This document shows, piece after piece, positions 1 to 8,890 of a stretch of DNA of 64,000 bases. Every line of letters begins with the position of its first letter. Position 1 is the first letter of the stretch. The notes below the pieces were generated by a model. It saw only the letters and a program-made list of their open reading frames with translations, was not told the origin of the DNA and searched no databases. Source of the stretch: Rhodoflexus caldus (GTDB taxonomy: Bacteria > Bacteroidota > Bacteroidia > Cytophagales > Thermoflexibacteraceae); contig NZ_JAJPRF010000015.1 in NCBI RefSeq assembly GCF_021206925.1, forward strand, positions 1 through 64,000, in the 5' to 3' direction. A program made the translations under genes and the position numbers.

Positions 1-170
1 TGTCACTTTTAAGATGCGACGTGCAACGTGTGAAAAATACTTGCCATAGTTATATAAATTTGAAAGAATCACCAAGTAAAATTAGGTAATTCACTGATAA
101 TCACCAACCAAAAGGTCTAATTATTATCCTTAAATAATCCATATTTTTAATACACAATCAAATTAACTAT

Positions 171-956
171 ATGAAATTATTATCATTCGTTTTACTGCAA
201 TTCCTGTTTTCTTTAGCCATTGCTCAACCTGCTGAACGCTGGGTAGAAGTTCAATACATGCAACGGATGAAAGACCATTTGATGGTAAATACTCCACCTG
301 AGCTAATAAAGATTAAGCAGTTTACCCCCGGAGTATTGATTGCAGGTAAATATGTATCCATTTATGAAGATACCGGATCTACATCGGGCAGTGCAATTAA
401 ACCACCTGATCAGAACACTCAGAAAGAGCCTCTAAATAAAGAGGATGGTCAGCGATCCGCATTGCCTAGAACCTTAGTCTACAATAAAGTACTGCGTAAA
501 ATTTTCAAATCATTTGATACAAACATAATGGTAGTTGTTCATAAAACGCCAAATGCTCCATTTCGTATAGAAGAGCAGATAAGCGATAAAAACTGGACGA
601 TATTAAACGAGGTAGCCGTAATAGAAGGAATGAATTGTCGCAAGGCATTTTATGTGACTAAAAAAGGGATTACTATAGAAGCATGGTTCACTGATGCCAT
701 TCCTATTTCAAATGGTCCGGCTGAATATCATGGCTTACCCGGATTGATATTAAAAATTGAAAGTCCTTACTTAACGATTGAGGCTAATAAAATCAGCTTT
801 ATCAGGGAGCAAATCATCAAGCAGCCTACTGAAGGTGAGCTTATCAAAGCAGAGGAGTTGTTACAGCGAATGATGGGTACAAAACCTTCTATTGATGAAG
901 AATCTTTGAAGAAAGAAATTATGAAAACCATCCCAAATTCATCTAGTAAGAATTAG
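171..956 (+). CDS. GLPGLI family secreted protein
   Basis: This 261-residue protein starts with a hydrophobic signal peptide (about residues 1-19, ending in AIAQ) and carries the family-defining motif GLPGLI near residue 188, in AEYHGLPGLILKIE. The GLPGLI family is largely restricted to Bacteroidota and has no established biochemical function. The motif is usually preceded, as here, by a stretch describing a modified or processed region (NCRKAFY, then AWFTDAIPISNGPAEY). The gene lies 45 bp upstream of a large TonB-type outer-membrane barrel on the same strand, a pairing often seen for the family, so the two products may act together at the outer membrane. The ATG is preceded by an AT-rich leader. 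The family assignment is firm; the function is unknown. Confidence 0.85.
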   Translation: MKLLSFVLLQFLFSLAIAQPAERWVEVQYMQRMKDHLMVNTPPELIKIKQFTPGVLIAGKYVSIYEDTGSTSGSAIKPPDQNTQKEPLNKEDGQRSALPRTLVYNKVLRKIFKSFDTNIMVVVHKTPNAPFRIEEQISDKNWTILNEVAVIEGMNCRKAFYVTKKGITIEAWFTDAIPISNGPAEYHGLPGLILKIESPYLTIEANKISFIREQIIKQPTEGELIKAEELLQRMMGTKPSIDEESLKKEIMKTIPNSSSKN

Positions 957-1001
957 AAAAGGCAGGAATTTTATTCTGGCGCTGTAAACGAAACTTAACT
1001 C

Positions 1002-3674
1002 ATGTGGCAAAGAGTCTTTTTTTGTATAAGCATCCTGCTTACACTCCCTGCAATGCTTTTTGCGCAGGTTCCGCTAACGGGGCAGGCGATAGATATGGCC
1101 ACACGTCAGCCCGTTGCCCGCGCCAATGTGCAGTTGCTGCAACCGGAGACTACGGCGGTGCTTGCCTTTGCCATAGCCGATCAGGAAGGTAAGTTTCGCC
1201 TCAAGCCGCAGGAGCCGGGGCGCTACTTGCTCAAGGTAACGGCTATGGGCTACCTGCCCGAAGAGAAATACATTGACCTAAGCGAGCAAAAAAATGAGTT
1301 TTTTATAGAGTTAAGCACCGATAAGGCCAGAGTGCTCAAAGAAATCATCATCCCCGGCTATCCGCCTTCTACCTTTAAAATTAGGGGCGATACGATTTTC
1401 TATAACATAGATGCAGTGCGCGACGGCACAGAAAAAAATCTTGGCGAGGCACTGAAAAAACTGCCCGGCATTTCGGTAGATGAAGACGGCAAGGTATCGT
1501 ATCAGGGCAAGCCTATCAGGAAAATCATGGTAGAAAACAATGATTTTTTTGGCAATAAGCACCAGATGGCAACGCAGAACCTTTCTGCCGATATGGTGAA
1601 GGAAGTGGAACTGCACACCAAGTACAAGGAAAGCAACTTAGACAATTCAAACAATGGCGTTGTGATGAACGTGCTGCTGAAAGACGAGTTCAAAGGCAGA
1701 CCTACGGGCAACCTGAGCGCGGGGGCGGGCAATCGCTACACGGCGCATAGCAATTTGTTTATGTTTGGTTCGGGCGGCAACAAAGCACTCATCAGCGATT
1801 TTAACAATACGGGTGAGTTGCCTATCACGCAGCAGGACTACTACGAAATGCGCGGCGGCATTCTCAATGTGATAGAGTCGCAGACCAATGATGCGTTGCA
1901 GCCGACAACTTCTCAGATTAGTTCACCGCGTTTTTTGCTGAGCAATACGAATCTGGAAACCAAAAACAGCCAGTTTTCGGCGCTGAATTTTGCACGCAGG
2001 TACAACAAAAAAACCAAGTTAGACATCTACGGCTACGTCAACCGCATCGGGCAAACTGACCGAAACAGCCGTACTGAAAATTTTATCGGCAATAATATTT
2101 CGTTCAACGAGCAGTTTCGCAACCGCACTGCCGTGTTGTTTGGCTCGGTTATGTTCAACCTCACCCACGAGCCGAATGATGATAATTACCTCAAATACAG
2201 CTTTACTTACAATCCTTCGGGCGATCGCATGGAGGAATCGTTGGTCAATAACCGCGCCGAGGGGGCGCTGGATGTACAAACCCGCCTGCGCAACCGCAAT
2301 TTCAGCATTGGGCAGCAGGCTACGTATATCCGCAGGCTCAGCCCGCGCTGGATATGGAAAAGTCGCGCCTTGCAGCACTACGCTACCAATGACCAATTAC
2401 TGGCTATCCGCAGTGCCGCACCTTTTTTGGGGCTGTCGTTTCCCACAGAGGATTTCAGCTTAGAGCAACCGCTGCAAACCCGCGACCAGTTCTACTCATT
2501 GCGCAGCGAACTGAGCAGGAAGCAGAATACACGGCATTTTGTAAGTTTTTTTGCAGGCTTTGAGCATAAAAATCAGCAGTTGGAAAATCGTTGGCAGCTT
2601 GCTGAAAATGAACCGCGCAATAATTTGCGCCTTGCCAACAGCCTCTACAAGGGCGGCATACAAACCATGCAGGCAATGGGGCGCGTGGCGGAACTCAAAT
2701 TTACGGCGCAGGCGCTCTACCTTGACCATCGGTTAGATGCGGGCGCGGCAACAGCGGCTACTACCAACAACAGTCGCTGGTTGTTTGAACCGGACATAGA
2801 ACTTTCCAAACAAGTCGGCGAAAGTCAGCTTTCTTTGCAGTGGAAGGTGAATTATCGTTATGCTGCCGTAGAGCAACTGCTCACGCACCCGTTCATCAGG
2901 GATTACCGAACATTGAAACAAAACGGCGAAATAGTTGGCAGCACTCCTACGCGCAGCGAGAATCTTACTTTCAGTTGGCGCCGCATGAACATGCTGAAAG
3001 GCAGTATGCTTTTTGCCAATGTGATGTACACACGCGCTGTTAATGAAATTATCAATGTGTCGGAATCCATAGACCGCAATACGGTGGTACTCCGCACCTT
3101 GTTTGCGCCGTTTTCGGAGGCGATTCAGGCATTTGCCAACTATGACCACAAGTTTCGCCGCCTGCCTTTGGGTATTAAGAATAACATCGTGGTGCTACAC
3201 CGCGAAGGCGATAATTTTGAGGGTAGCAATCCTTCACGTTTTTCTACCCGTATGCTGAACTATCGGAGTAGTATGTATACCGTTTTCAAAGAGCCTGTTT
3301 TTCAGGCGGAATTTGGTTTAGGTTTCAGCATGACGCGGTCGTATTATGCTTTTTCAGACCGCCTCAATACTTTCCGCAGCTGGCAGCCCTACACAAAGTT
3401 TCGGGGGAAGTATGGGCAGTTAGTCTGGGAACTGATGCTGGAATACCGCTATCAGGACGCACAGATTAATGCCAATGAAATTTTCTTCATCAATCCATCG
3501 CTGCGTTATACGCCGAAAGGCAAGCGCCACGAATGGTTCATCAGTGGTAATAATATTGCCAATATGGGTAAAAATCAGATAGTTGCGGCCGTATTTACCA
3601 ACAACAGCATTACAGTTTCCGAGCGCGCCATCCTGAGCGGCTATTTGCTGGGCGGCTTTAAGTTTGGTTTTTAA
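1002..3674 (+). CDS. TonB-dependent receptor-like outer-membrane beta-barrel with carboxypeptidase-regulatory-like domain
   Basis: The 890-residue product has a signal peptide (about 1-21, ending MLFAQ), then a carboxypeptidase-regulatory-like beta-sandwich (about 24-105, starting VPLTGQAIDMATRQPVARANV), a plug-like region around residues 125-230 (GEALKKLPGISVDEDGKVSYQGK), and a long C-terminal region rich in alternating aromatic beta strands that ends in GFKFGF, as outer-membrane barrels do. This is the architecture of SusC/RagA-like or related Bacteroidota outer-membrane receptors. No TonB box can be assigned with confidence. It follows the GLPGLI gene by 45 bp, so the two are probably cotranscribed. 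The substrate cannot be read from the sequence; it could be a peptide or protein partner linked to GLPGLI rather than a nutrient. Confidence 0.8.
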   Translation: MWQRVFFCISILLTLPAMLFAQVPLTGQAIDMATRQPVARANVQLLQPETTAVLAFAIADQEGKFRLKPQEPGRYLLKVTAMGYLPEEKYIDLSEQKNEFFIELSTDKARVLKEIIIPGYPPSTFKIRGDTIFYNIDAVRDGTEKNLGEALKKLPGISVDEDGKVSYQGKPIRKIMVENNDFFGNKHQMATQNLSADMVKEVELHTKYKESNLDNSNNGVVMNVLLKDEFKGRPTGNLSAGAGNRYTAHSNLFMFGSGGNKALISDFNNTGELPITQQDYYEMRGGILNVIESQTNDALQPTTSQISSPRFLLSNTNLETKNSQFSALNFARRYNKKTKLDIYGYVNRIGQTDRNSRTENFIGNNISFNEQFRNRTAVLFGSVMFNLTHEPNDDNYLKYSFTYNPSGDRMEESLVNNRAEGALDVQTRLRNRNFSIGQQATYIRRLSPRWIWKSRALQHYATNDQLLAIRSAAPFLGLSFPTEDFSLEQPLQTRDQFYSLRSELSRKQNTRHFVSFFAGFEHKNQQLENRWQLAENEPRNNLRLANSLYKGGIQTMQAMGRVAELKFTAQALYLDHRLDAGAATAATTNNSRWLFEPDIELSKQVGESQLSLQWKVNYRYAAVEQLLTHPFIRDYRTLKQNGEIVGSTPTRSENLTFSWRRMNMLKGSMLFANVMYTRAVNEIINVSESIDRNTVVLRTLFAPFSEAIQAFANYDHKFRRLPLGIKNNIVVLHREGDNFEGSNPSRFSTRMLNYRSSMYTVFKEPVFQAEFGLGFSMTRSYYAFSDRLNTFRSWQPYTKFRGKYGQLVWELMLEYRYQDAQINANEIFFINPSLRYTPKGKRHEWFISGNNIANMGKNQIVAAVFTNNSITVSERAILSGYLLGGFKFGF

Positions 3675-3701
3675 GTGAACGCGAGTAGTATAATTATGCA
3701 A

Positions 3702-3734
3702 AAACCTGACGGAGCACTAAGCCCTGTCAGGTTT
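3702..3734. terminator. Bidirectional terminator hairpin between convergent genes
   Basis: The inverted repeat AAACCTGAC / GTCAGGTTT (3702-3710 and 3726-3734) lies between the 3' ends of the barrel gene (plus) and ndk (minus). It belongs to a recurrent CCTGTCAGG-type hairpin seen at several gene ends in the window. Confidence 0.6.
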
Positions 3735-3799
3735 AAATATTTGGTTTTCAAAAGTTTACACTAAAAAAACGTTTGCAAATCACTTGCGCTTTTGTATAA

Positions 3800-4219
3800 T
3801 TAGAATTGCTCCATGCCGGAGAAGAAGAAAGCGCCTTCAATGGCTGCGTTTTCGTCAGAGTCGGAGCCGTGGATAGCATTGGCCTCAATAGATTTTGCAA
3901 ACAATTTGCGGATAGTGCCCGGCTCTGCATTGGCAGGGTTGGTTGCGCCAATCAGTTTGCGGAAATCAGCTACGGCGTTGTCTTTTTCCAAAATCATGGC
4001 AATGATGGGGCCTGATGACATGTAGCTGCACAGGTCTTTGTAGAAAGGACGCTCTTTGTGTACGGCATAAAATTCGCCTGCGCGCTCAGGTGTCAGACGG
4101 GTCAGTTTAGCCGCCACAATGCGGAAACCTGCTTCTTCTATCATCTTGATAATAGCGCCGCTGTTGCCTGCCTGATAGGCATCAGGCTTAATCATGGTAA
4201 ATGTGCGATTGGTTGCCAT
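3800..4219 (-). CDS. ndk: Nucleoside diphosphate kinase
   Basis: This 139-residue protein transfers the gamma phosphate from NTPs to NDPs, keeping the cytosolic nucleotide pools balanced. It shows the expected start (TFTMIKPDA), the helix-rich middle, and the active-site signature NAIHGSDS in which His117 is the phosphorylated residue. The length matches bacterial Ndk (about 140). An upstream in-frame extension to 4336 exists, but the ATG at 4219 gives the normal N terminus and was chosen. The gene is monocistronic and converges on the preceding barrel gene. Confidence 0.97.
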   Translation of the reverse strand: MATNRTFTMIKPDAYQAGNSGAIIKMIEEAGFRIVAAKLTRLTPERAGEFYAVHKERPFYKDLCSYMSSGPIIAMILEKDNAVADFRKLIGATNPANAEPGTIRKLFAKSIEANAIHGSDSDENAAIEGAFFFSGMEQF

Positions 4220-4289
4220 TTTTAGAATCTTTATGTTATGTCTGTGTGAAATTTGGCGCAAAGGTAGCCGCTCCCCTTGCGAAAAGCAA

Positions 4290-4318
4290 TTGAATTGCCC
4301 CGATAAGGCATAACTTTG
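4290..4318 (+). promoter_or_regulatory. Candidate Bacteroidota-type promoter of the alkaline phosphatase gene
   Basis: A TAACTTTG box (4311-4318, matching TAnnTTTG) lies 18 nt after a TTG (4290-4292). This resembles the primary-sigma promoter of Bacteroidota and would start transcription about 25-30 nt before the ATG at 4353. It diverges from ndk. Confidence 0.45.
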
Positions 4319-4352
4319 TAGGAGTTGATTTTTCACTTATATTGAAGGATTC

Positions 4353-5450
4353 ATGCAAAAATTCAGATTGTACGGCTGCTGGGCATTGCTGTTTGCCTTG
4401 ACCATCAGCACAGCATCACATGCACAACAACGCCCCGGTAAATTGCCCAAAGCCAAAAACATCATTTTGATGATTGGGGACGGCATGGGCTCATCGCAAG
4501 TATTTGCCGCCTACACGGCACAAAAGGGGCAGCTCAACATGATGACCTTCCCTGTAACGGGTTTCTCCCTGACGCAGTCGGAAAGCCACTACATTACCGA
4601 TTCGGGAGCAGGCGGAACGGCGCTTTCTACCGGCAAGCGCACCTACAACGGCGCAATTGGGGTAGATATGAACAAACAGCCGTTGCCGACTATTTTGGAA
4701 ATAGCTAAACAAAACGGATTGGCAACGGGCATTGTAGTTTCATGTGCGGTTACACATGCTACACCTGCCGATTTCTATGCACATCAGGCCTCGCGTGCGC
4801 TGGATGAAGATATTGCTGCCGACTTGCTCAAAACGCAACCCGATGTGGTAATTGGCGGCGGTTACAAGTTTTTTGCCAATCGCAAAGACGGCCGCAACCT
4901 GATTGAGGAGCTCAAAAAAGCAGGCTATCAGTTTGCAGACTCCACGGCAGATTTAAGCAGCTACAAAAGCGGCAAACTCGTAGCACTGATGGCACACGGG
5001 CATCCTGCCAAAATTACGGCAGGGCGCGGCGACTTGCTGCCCAAAGGCACACAAACCGCCCTCAATATCCTTTCACAAAACAAAAAAGGGTTTTTCCTAA
5101 TGGTGGAAGGCTCACAAATTGACTGGGCAGGCCATGACAACGACTTTGAGTACAACGTTCAGGAAACCATTGACTTTGACAAAGCGGTAGGCATTGCGCT
5201 GGATTTTGCCAAAAAAGACGGCAACACGCTGGTTATCGTAACGGCAGACCACGAAACGGGCGGCTTGGCACTCACCGAAGGCAACATTGCCGAAGGTAAA
5301 GTTGGCGGTAAGTTTATCATTAAAGACCATACGGCCGTAATGGTGCCTGTATTTGCCTACGGGCCGGGTGCAGAGGCATTTACGGGCGTTCAACTGAACA
5401 CCGATATTTTCAAAAAAATGTTGGATGCGTACCGCTTTAAAGCCAAATAA
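4353..5450 (+). CDS. Alkaline phosphatase (PhoA superfamily)
   Basis: The 365-residue protein hydrolyses phosphomonoesters, probably in the periplasm. A signal peptide (about 1-24, ending ASHAQ) is followed by the metal-binding motif LMIGDGMG (Asp43) and the nucleophile motif TDSGAGGTA with Ser84. HATPADFYAH (near 135) and TADHETGG (near 300) supply the other zinc and magnesium ligands. The length is shorter than E. coli PhoA (about 450 with crown insertions) but normal for the compact Bacteroidota forms. Only a candidate Bacteroidota promoter is visible upstream; I saw no Pho-box-like repeat. A strong hairpin follows the gene, so it is probably transcribed alone. Confidence 0.92.
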   Translation: MQKFRLYGCWALLFALTISTASHAQQRPGKLPKAKNIILMIGDGMGSSQVFAAYTAQKGQLNMMTFPVTGFSLTQSESHYITDSGAGGTALSTGKRTYNGAIGVDMNKQPLPTILEIAKQNGLATGIVVSCAVTHATPADFYAHQASRALDEDIAADLLKTQPDVVIGGGYKFFANRKDGRNLIEELKKAGYQFADSTADLSSYKSGKLVALMAHGHPAKITAGRGDLLPKGTQTALNILSQNKKGFFLMVEGSQIDWAGHDNDFEYNVQETIDFDKAVGIALDFAKKDGNTLVIVTADHETGGLALTEGNIAEGKVGGKFIIKDHTAVMVPVFAYGPGAEAFTGVQLNTDIFKKMLDAYRFKAK

Positions 5451-5472
5451 CCAATAAATCCCGTCGTTGCAG

Positions 5473-5512
5473 AAAAGAGTTTCAGACTTCGCAAAAAGTT
5501 TGAAACTCTTTT
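5473..5512 (+). terminator. Intrinsic terminator after alkaline phosphatase
   Basis: A 17-bp stem with a single G-T wobble (left arm 5473-5489, loop 5490-5495, right arm 5496-5512) runs into a T-rich tail. It lies 23 nt after the phosphatase stop codon. Confidence 0.8.
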
Positions 5513-5567
5513 TGCATTTTTGATAACTGACAAGTTGCTTGCTTTTATCCCCTTCACTACATCAGTT

Positions 5568-7130
5568 ATGAAACGACTTTTTTTCGGTATCATCCTCGCC
5601 TTTGGTCTGATTGGGGCAGTGCATGACTCTTTGGCGCAAACACGCAGATTTGCCATACAGTTAGGGGTTTTTCAAAATCCGAACACAACGCGGTTTCAGT
5701 CGCTGCAAGATTTAGGCTCCCTCTTGCAGGATACGCACCCCAAAGGGACACGCATACGCTTGGGGGATTACCCGCGCCGAGTTATGGCCGATAGTATTTT
5801 ACAAATCGTACACAGGCGAGGATTCAAAGATGCTTTTACTTTTCAGTTGGATGAGCCGTCGCGCTCACCGATGGAAAATATCATTGCGGCTTCCGGCAGA
5901 AATATTTTATACACCATTCAGGTAGGGGTTTACATAGACCGAAACTCGTTGCCCAATACAAGCGAGCTGAAGCATTTGGGCGCACTTTACGAGTTGCAGG
6001 AAGACGGCTTCATCAAGTTGCGGCTGGGGGCATTTGCCAAACGCGACTCGGCGAGTGCAGTGCTGAAAACCATCAGAGAATATGGCTACAGCCGTGCATT
6101 TATCACCGAAGTCAGCCCAATGGTGATGAAACGCGACATCAGTGCTTCGGCAGGCGATATGGGCGAAGAGTCCTTCCAGACGGCCAGCCTCTACAAGCGC
6201 ATGAAGGGAAAACTGAATGGCAAATGGGATGTGGTAGTGCATGTTTACATGGGCGGCCAGTCGGTCAGCGGCCACTACAACGACCCCGAAACAGGGCAGC
6301 ACAAGCGTTTCAGTTATCATGGCGGCTTAGACAATCCCGTAACCTTTGTATCCAATAGTCGCAGCATCCCGCAAACGCTGAATTTCAGTTTCAGGGATAA
6401 AGAATCCGGCAAAACAGTCAGCATGAGCCTGACCGAATCTTACGACGCAGGTTCGGCCAGATGGGAGGTGATGAGCTTTTACCGCAAAAAAGTAAAAGAC
6501 CAACAGGGCGACCAGATTGGCGCAGATATTTACTTGGAATACCCCTACACCAAAGATTTGGCAAGCAAAGTGGCCGAGCAGCGCATCAATGCCGGTCTTG
6601 CGCAAATTAAAGGCTATACCGACCCTGCCGGCGTAGGTGCGATAGTAGAAAAGCAATTAAACGGGAATGTGCGTTTGGTGAGTGCTGTTTATCCGAAATA
6701 TAGCTGGCTATCAGAAACTTACGAAACCAAGATTCTGGAAAACGACCGCCACATTTTCAGTGTGCGGATGCTGTACGAGCGGGTGAACAGCCAAACGGAG
6801 AATAAAATTACATTCCGCTCGTGGGATATGCGCACCGGTCAGGAACTCACGCTGGCCAACCAGTTGCGCCCGGGCGCCGACAAAATGCTGCGAACCCTGT
6901 TGCGCAAACGGCTCGGCGAACGCTACGCACAGTTGCGCCCTTCGCTTACCGATGTGAATGCAAGCGTGGAAGATATGCTCGTAAACTACTATTTTACTGC
7001 AACGGGCATTTCATTTTTTCGCGACCATAAGCCGTGGAGCGTGATAGAAGGCGGCATTACGCTTTCCATACCCTATAAAGACATTGCGCAATGGTTGCAT
7101 GATAAAAATGCGGTAACTGCTCCAAAGTAA
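5568..7130 (+). CDS. Secreted protein with two SPOR-like repeats and a DUF3298-like C-terminal domain
   Basis: The 520-residue product starts at the ATG at 5568, which leads directly into a signal peptide (MKRLFFGII to SLAQ). An upstream in-frame start at 5520 would put 16 polar residues before it and was rejected. Two SPOR-like repeats follow, each with a FAIQLGVF or YTIQVGVY first strand and a LRLGAF or RIRLGDY second strand (about residues 22-90 and 105-175). SPOR domains usually bind peptidoglycan at septa. The C-terminal 110 residues follow the DUF3298 pattern: SWDMRTGQELTLANQL, a hydrophobic helix, FTATGISFF, then TLSIPYKDIAQWL. A middle domain of about 150 residues (MKGKLNGKWDVVVHVYMGG) is unrecognised but repeats the idea of small-molecule or glycan binding. 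The cellular role is not known. Confidence 0.65.
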   Translation: MKRLFFGIILAFGLIGAVHDSLAQTRRFAIQLGVFQNPNTTRFQSLQDLGSLLQDTHPKGTRIRLGDYPRRVMADSILQIVHRRGFKDAFTFQLDEPSRSPMENIIAASGRNILYTIQVGVYIDRNSLPNTSELKHLGALYELQEDGFIKLRLGAFAKRDSASAVLKTIREYGYSRAFITEVSPMVMKRDISASAGDMGEESFQTASLYKRMKGKLNGKWDVVVHVYMGGQSVSGHYNDPETGQHKRFSYHGGLDNPVTFVSNSRSIPQTLNFSFRDKESGKTVSMSLTESYDAGSARWEVMSFYRKKVKDQQGDQIGADIYLEYPYTKDLASKVAEQRINAGLAQIKGYTDPAGVGAIVEKQLNGNVRLVSAVYPKYSWLSETYETKILENDRHIFSVRMLYERVNSQTENKITFRSWDMRTGQELTLANQLRPGADKMLRTLLRKRLGERYAQLRPSLTDVNASVEDMLVNYYFTATGISFFRDHKPWSVIEGGITLSIPYKDIAQWLHDKNAVTAPK

Positions 7131-7207
7131 AAGGCAAGGAGGGAAGAATAACGCCCAAACCTCGCAATTTTTTCCCAACTTTGCGGCGCAATTCTCCCAT
7201 CTTTGTC

Positions 7208-8731
7208 ATGCAAAAGAAAATCAGTTCCGCCCTTGTTTCAGTTTATTACAAAGACCATCTAGAGCCGTTGTTGCGCCTGTTGCACCAACACGGCGTGCAA
7301 TTATACTCCACCGGAGGCACGCAGCAATTTATTGAAAGCCTGAAACTGCCTGTTACGGCGGTGGAAGACCTCACGGGCTATCCTTCCATTTTTGGCGGGC
7401 GCGTAAAAACCCTGCACCCCAAAGTGTTTGGCGGCATCCTGCATCGCCGCGACTTTGCCGATGACCGCGCGCAGGCGGCGCAATACGAAATTCCCGCCAT
7501 TGACATGGTCATTGTAGATTTGTATCCCTTTGAGGAAACCGTTGCTTCGGGTGCTGCTGAGGCGGATATTATTGAAAAAATTGACATTGGCGGCATTTCT
7601 TTGATTCGTGCGGCTGCCAAAAATTTCAGCGATGTACTGATTGTTTCTTCGCGTGAACAATACAAAGACGTGTACCAAATGCTTTCGGAGCAAAACGGCA
7701 CAACCACGCTTGCCCAGCGCCGCCACTATGCTGCCAAGGCTTTTGACATGAGTTCGCACTACGATACCGCTATTTTTAACTATTTCAACCGCACCGAAGA
7801 ACTGCCTGTTTTCAAGCAAAGCCTTCGCCAAGGGCGTACATTGCGCTACGGCGAAAATCCGCACCAAAAAGGCTATTTCTTTGGCAATTTGGATGCGATG
7901 TTTGACCAACTGAACGGCAAAGAACTGTCTTACAACAACTTGGTGGATATAGACGCTGCCGTCAAACTGATTGCCGAATTTGGCGATGAACCTGCTTTTG
8001 CTATTCTGAAACACACCAACGCTTGCGGTGCGGCCACGGCAGGCAACGTGCGCGATGCTTACCTGAAAGCCTTGCAGGCAGACCCTGTATCGGCTTTTGG
8101 CGGTGTACTGGTAACGAACAAGCCCATTGATTTGGCTACTGCCAAAGAATTGGATACCCTGTTTTTTGAGGTACTGATTGCCCCGCTGTTCTACGAATCG
8201 GCACTGCCGGTGCTGAAAACCAAGAAAAACCGCATTCTTTTGCAGCAAAAAATAACCACCCTGCCCGATTTGCAGATAAAAACCTTGCTCAACGGCATTA
8301 TTGCACAAGACCGCGACGCAAAAACCGAAACAGCAGCCGACCTGAAAACCGTTACTAAGCGCGAACCGACCGCCGAAGAAGTAAAAGCCTTGCTTTTTGC
8401 CAATAAATTAGTCAAACATGCCAAAAGTAATACCATCGTTTTGGCGCAGGACGGGCAATTGTTTGCCAGCGGTGTCGGGCAGACCTCGCGCGTAGATGCT
8501 TTGCGCCAAGCCATTGAAAAAGCCAAGCATTTCGGATTTGATTTGAGCAAGGCAGTAATGGCCTCCGATGCCTTCTTTCCATTCCCCGATTGTGTGGAAA
8601 TTGCGCATGAGGCAGGTATCCGCGCCGTGATTCAACCGGGGGGCTCTATCAAAGATGCCGACTCTATCGCCTTCTGCGATGCGCACGATATGGCAATGGT
8701 ATTTACAGGGGTGCGCCATTTTCTGCATTGA
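7208..8731 (+). CDS. purH: Bifunctional AICAR transformylase / IMP cyclohydrolase
   Basis: The 507-residue enzyme catalyses the last two steps of de novo IMP synthesis, formylating AICAR with 10-formyl-THF and closing the ring. The N-terminal methylglyoxal-synthase-like cyclohydrolase domain (about 1-190) has STGGTQQF and FGGRVKTLHPKVFGGIL. The C-terminal transformylase domain has RYGENPHQKG, the KHTNACGAA active site near residue 270 and SDAFFPFPDCVEIA. The ATG at 7208 gives the usual N terminus MQKKISSALVSVYYK, so an in-frame extension to 7181 was rejected. The product depends on formyl-THF, to which purU in this window is also linked. A perfect hairpin follows. Confidence 0.97.
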   Translation: MQKKISSALVSVYYKDHLEPLLRLLHQHGVQLYSTGGTQQFIESLKLPVTAVEDLTGYPSIFGGRVKTLHPKVFGGILHRRDFADDRAQAAQYEIPAIDMVIVDLYPFEETVASGAAEADIIEKIDIGGISLIRAAAKNFSDVLIVSSREQYKDVYQMLSEQNGTTTLAQRRHYAAKAFDMSSHYDTAIFNYFNRTEELPVFKQSLRQGRTLRYGENPHQKGYFFGNLDAMFDQLNGKELSYNNLVDIDAAVKLIAEFGDEPAFAILKHTNACGAATAGNVRDAYLKALQADPVSAFGGVLVTNKPIDLATAKELDTLFFEVLIAPLFYESALPVLKTKKNRILLQQKITTLPDLQIKTLLNGIIAQDRDAKTETAADLKTVTKREPTAEEVKALLFANKLVKHAKSNTIVLAQDGQLFASGVGQTSRVDALRQAIEKAKHFGFDLSKAVMASDAFFPFPDCVEIAHEAGIRAVIQPGGSIKDADSIAFCDAHDMAMVFTGVRHFLH

Positions 8732-8736
8732 TAGTA

Positions 8737-8790
8737 AGACGCGATTAATCGCGTCTCTACATCGGATTTGTGATTAATCGCATCTATACA
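8737..8790. repeat. Palindrome AGACGCGATTAATCGCGTCT and a degenerate second copy
   Basis: Bases 8737-8756 form a perfect 20-bp palindrome. The segment GATTAATCGCGTCTCTACA (8743-8761) is repeated at 8772-8790 with two changes. This looks like a REP-type extragenic element between purH and its terminator. Confidence 0.6.
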
Positions 8791-8807
8791 TTCATCATAC
8801 ATGAATT

Positions 8808-8840
8808 AAACCCGACAGGTTTCCAAAGCCTGTCGGGTTT
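8808..8840. terminator. Terminator hairpin after purH
   Basis: A perfect 12-bp stem, AAACCCGACAGG (8808-8819) and CCTGTCGGGTTT (8829-8840), with a 9-nt loop and a following T-rich tail. It lies between the convergent ends of purH and the metalloprotease gene. Confidence 0.8.
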
Positions 8841-8890
8841 TGTGTATTAAGAAATCGCCGTAACTCTTCACCACCTGCCTCAATCAGTTT

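Noticed and set aside
1-170. Upstream region of the GLPGLI gene
   Set aside because: AT-rich, without a clear promoter match or RNA structure; nothing can be supported.
7301-8308. Long open frame opposite purH (335 codons)
   Set aside because: It is antisense to a clear purH gene and encodes low-complexity, motif-free sequence; a shadow of biased codon use.
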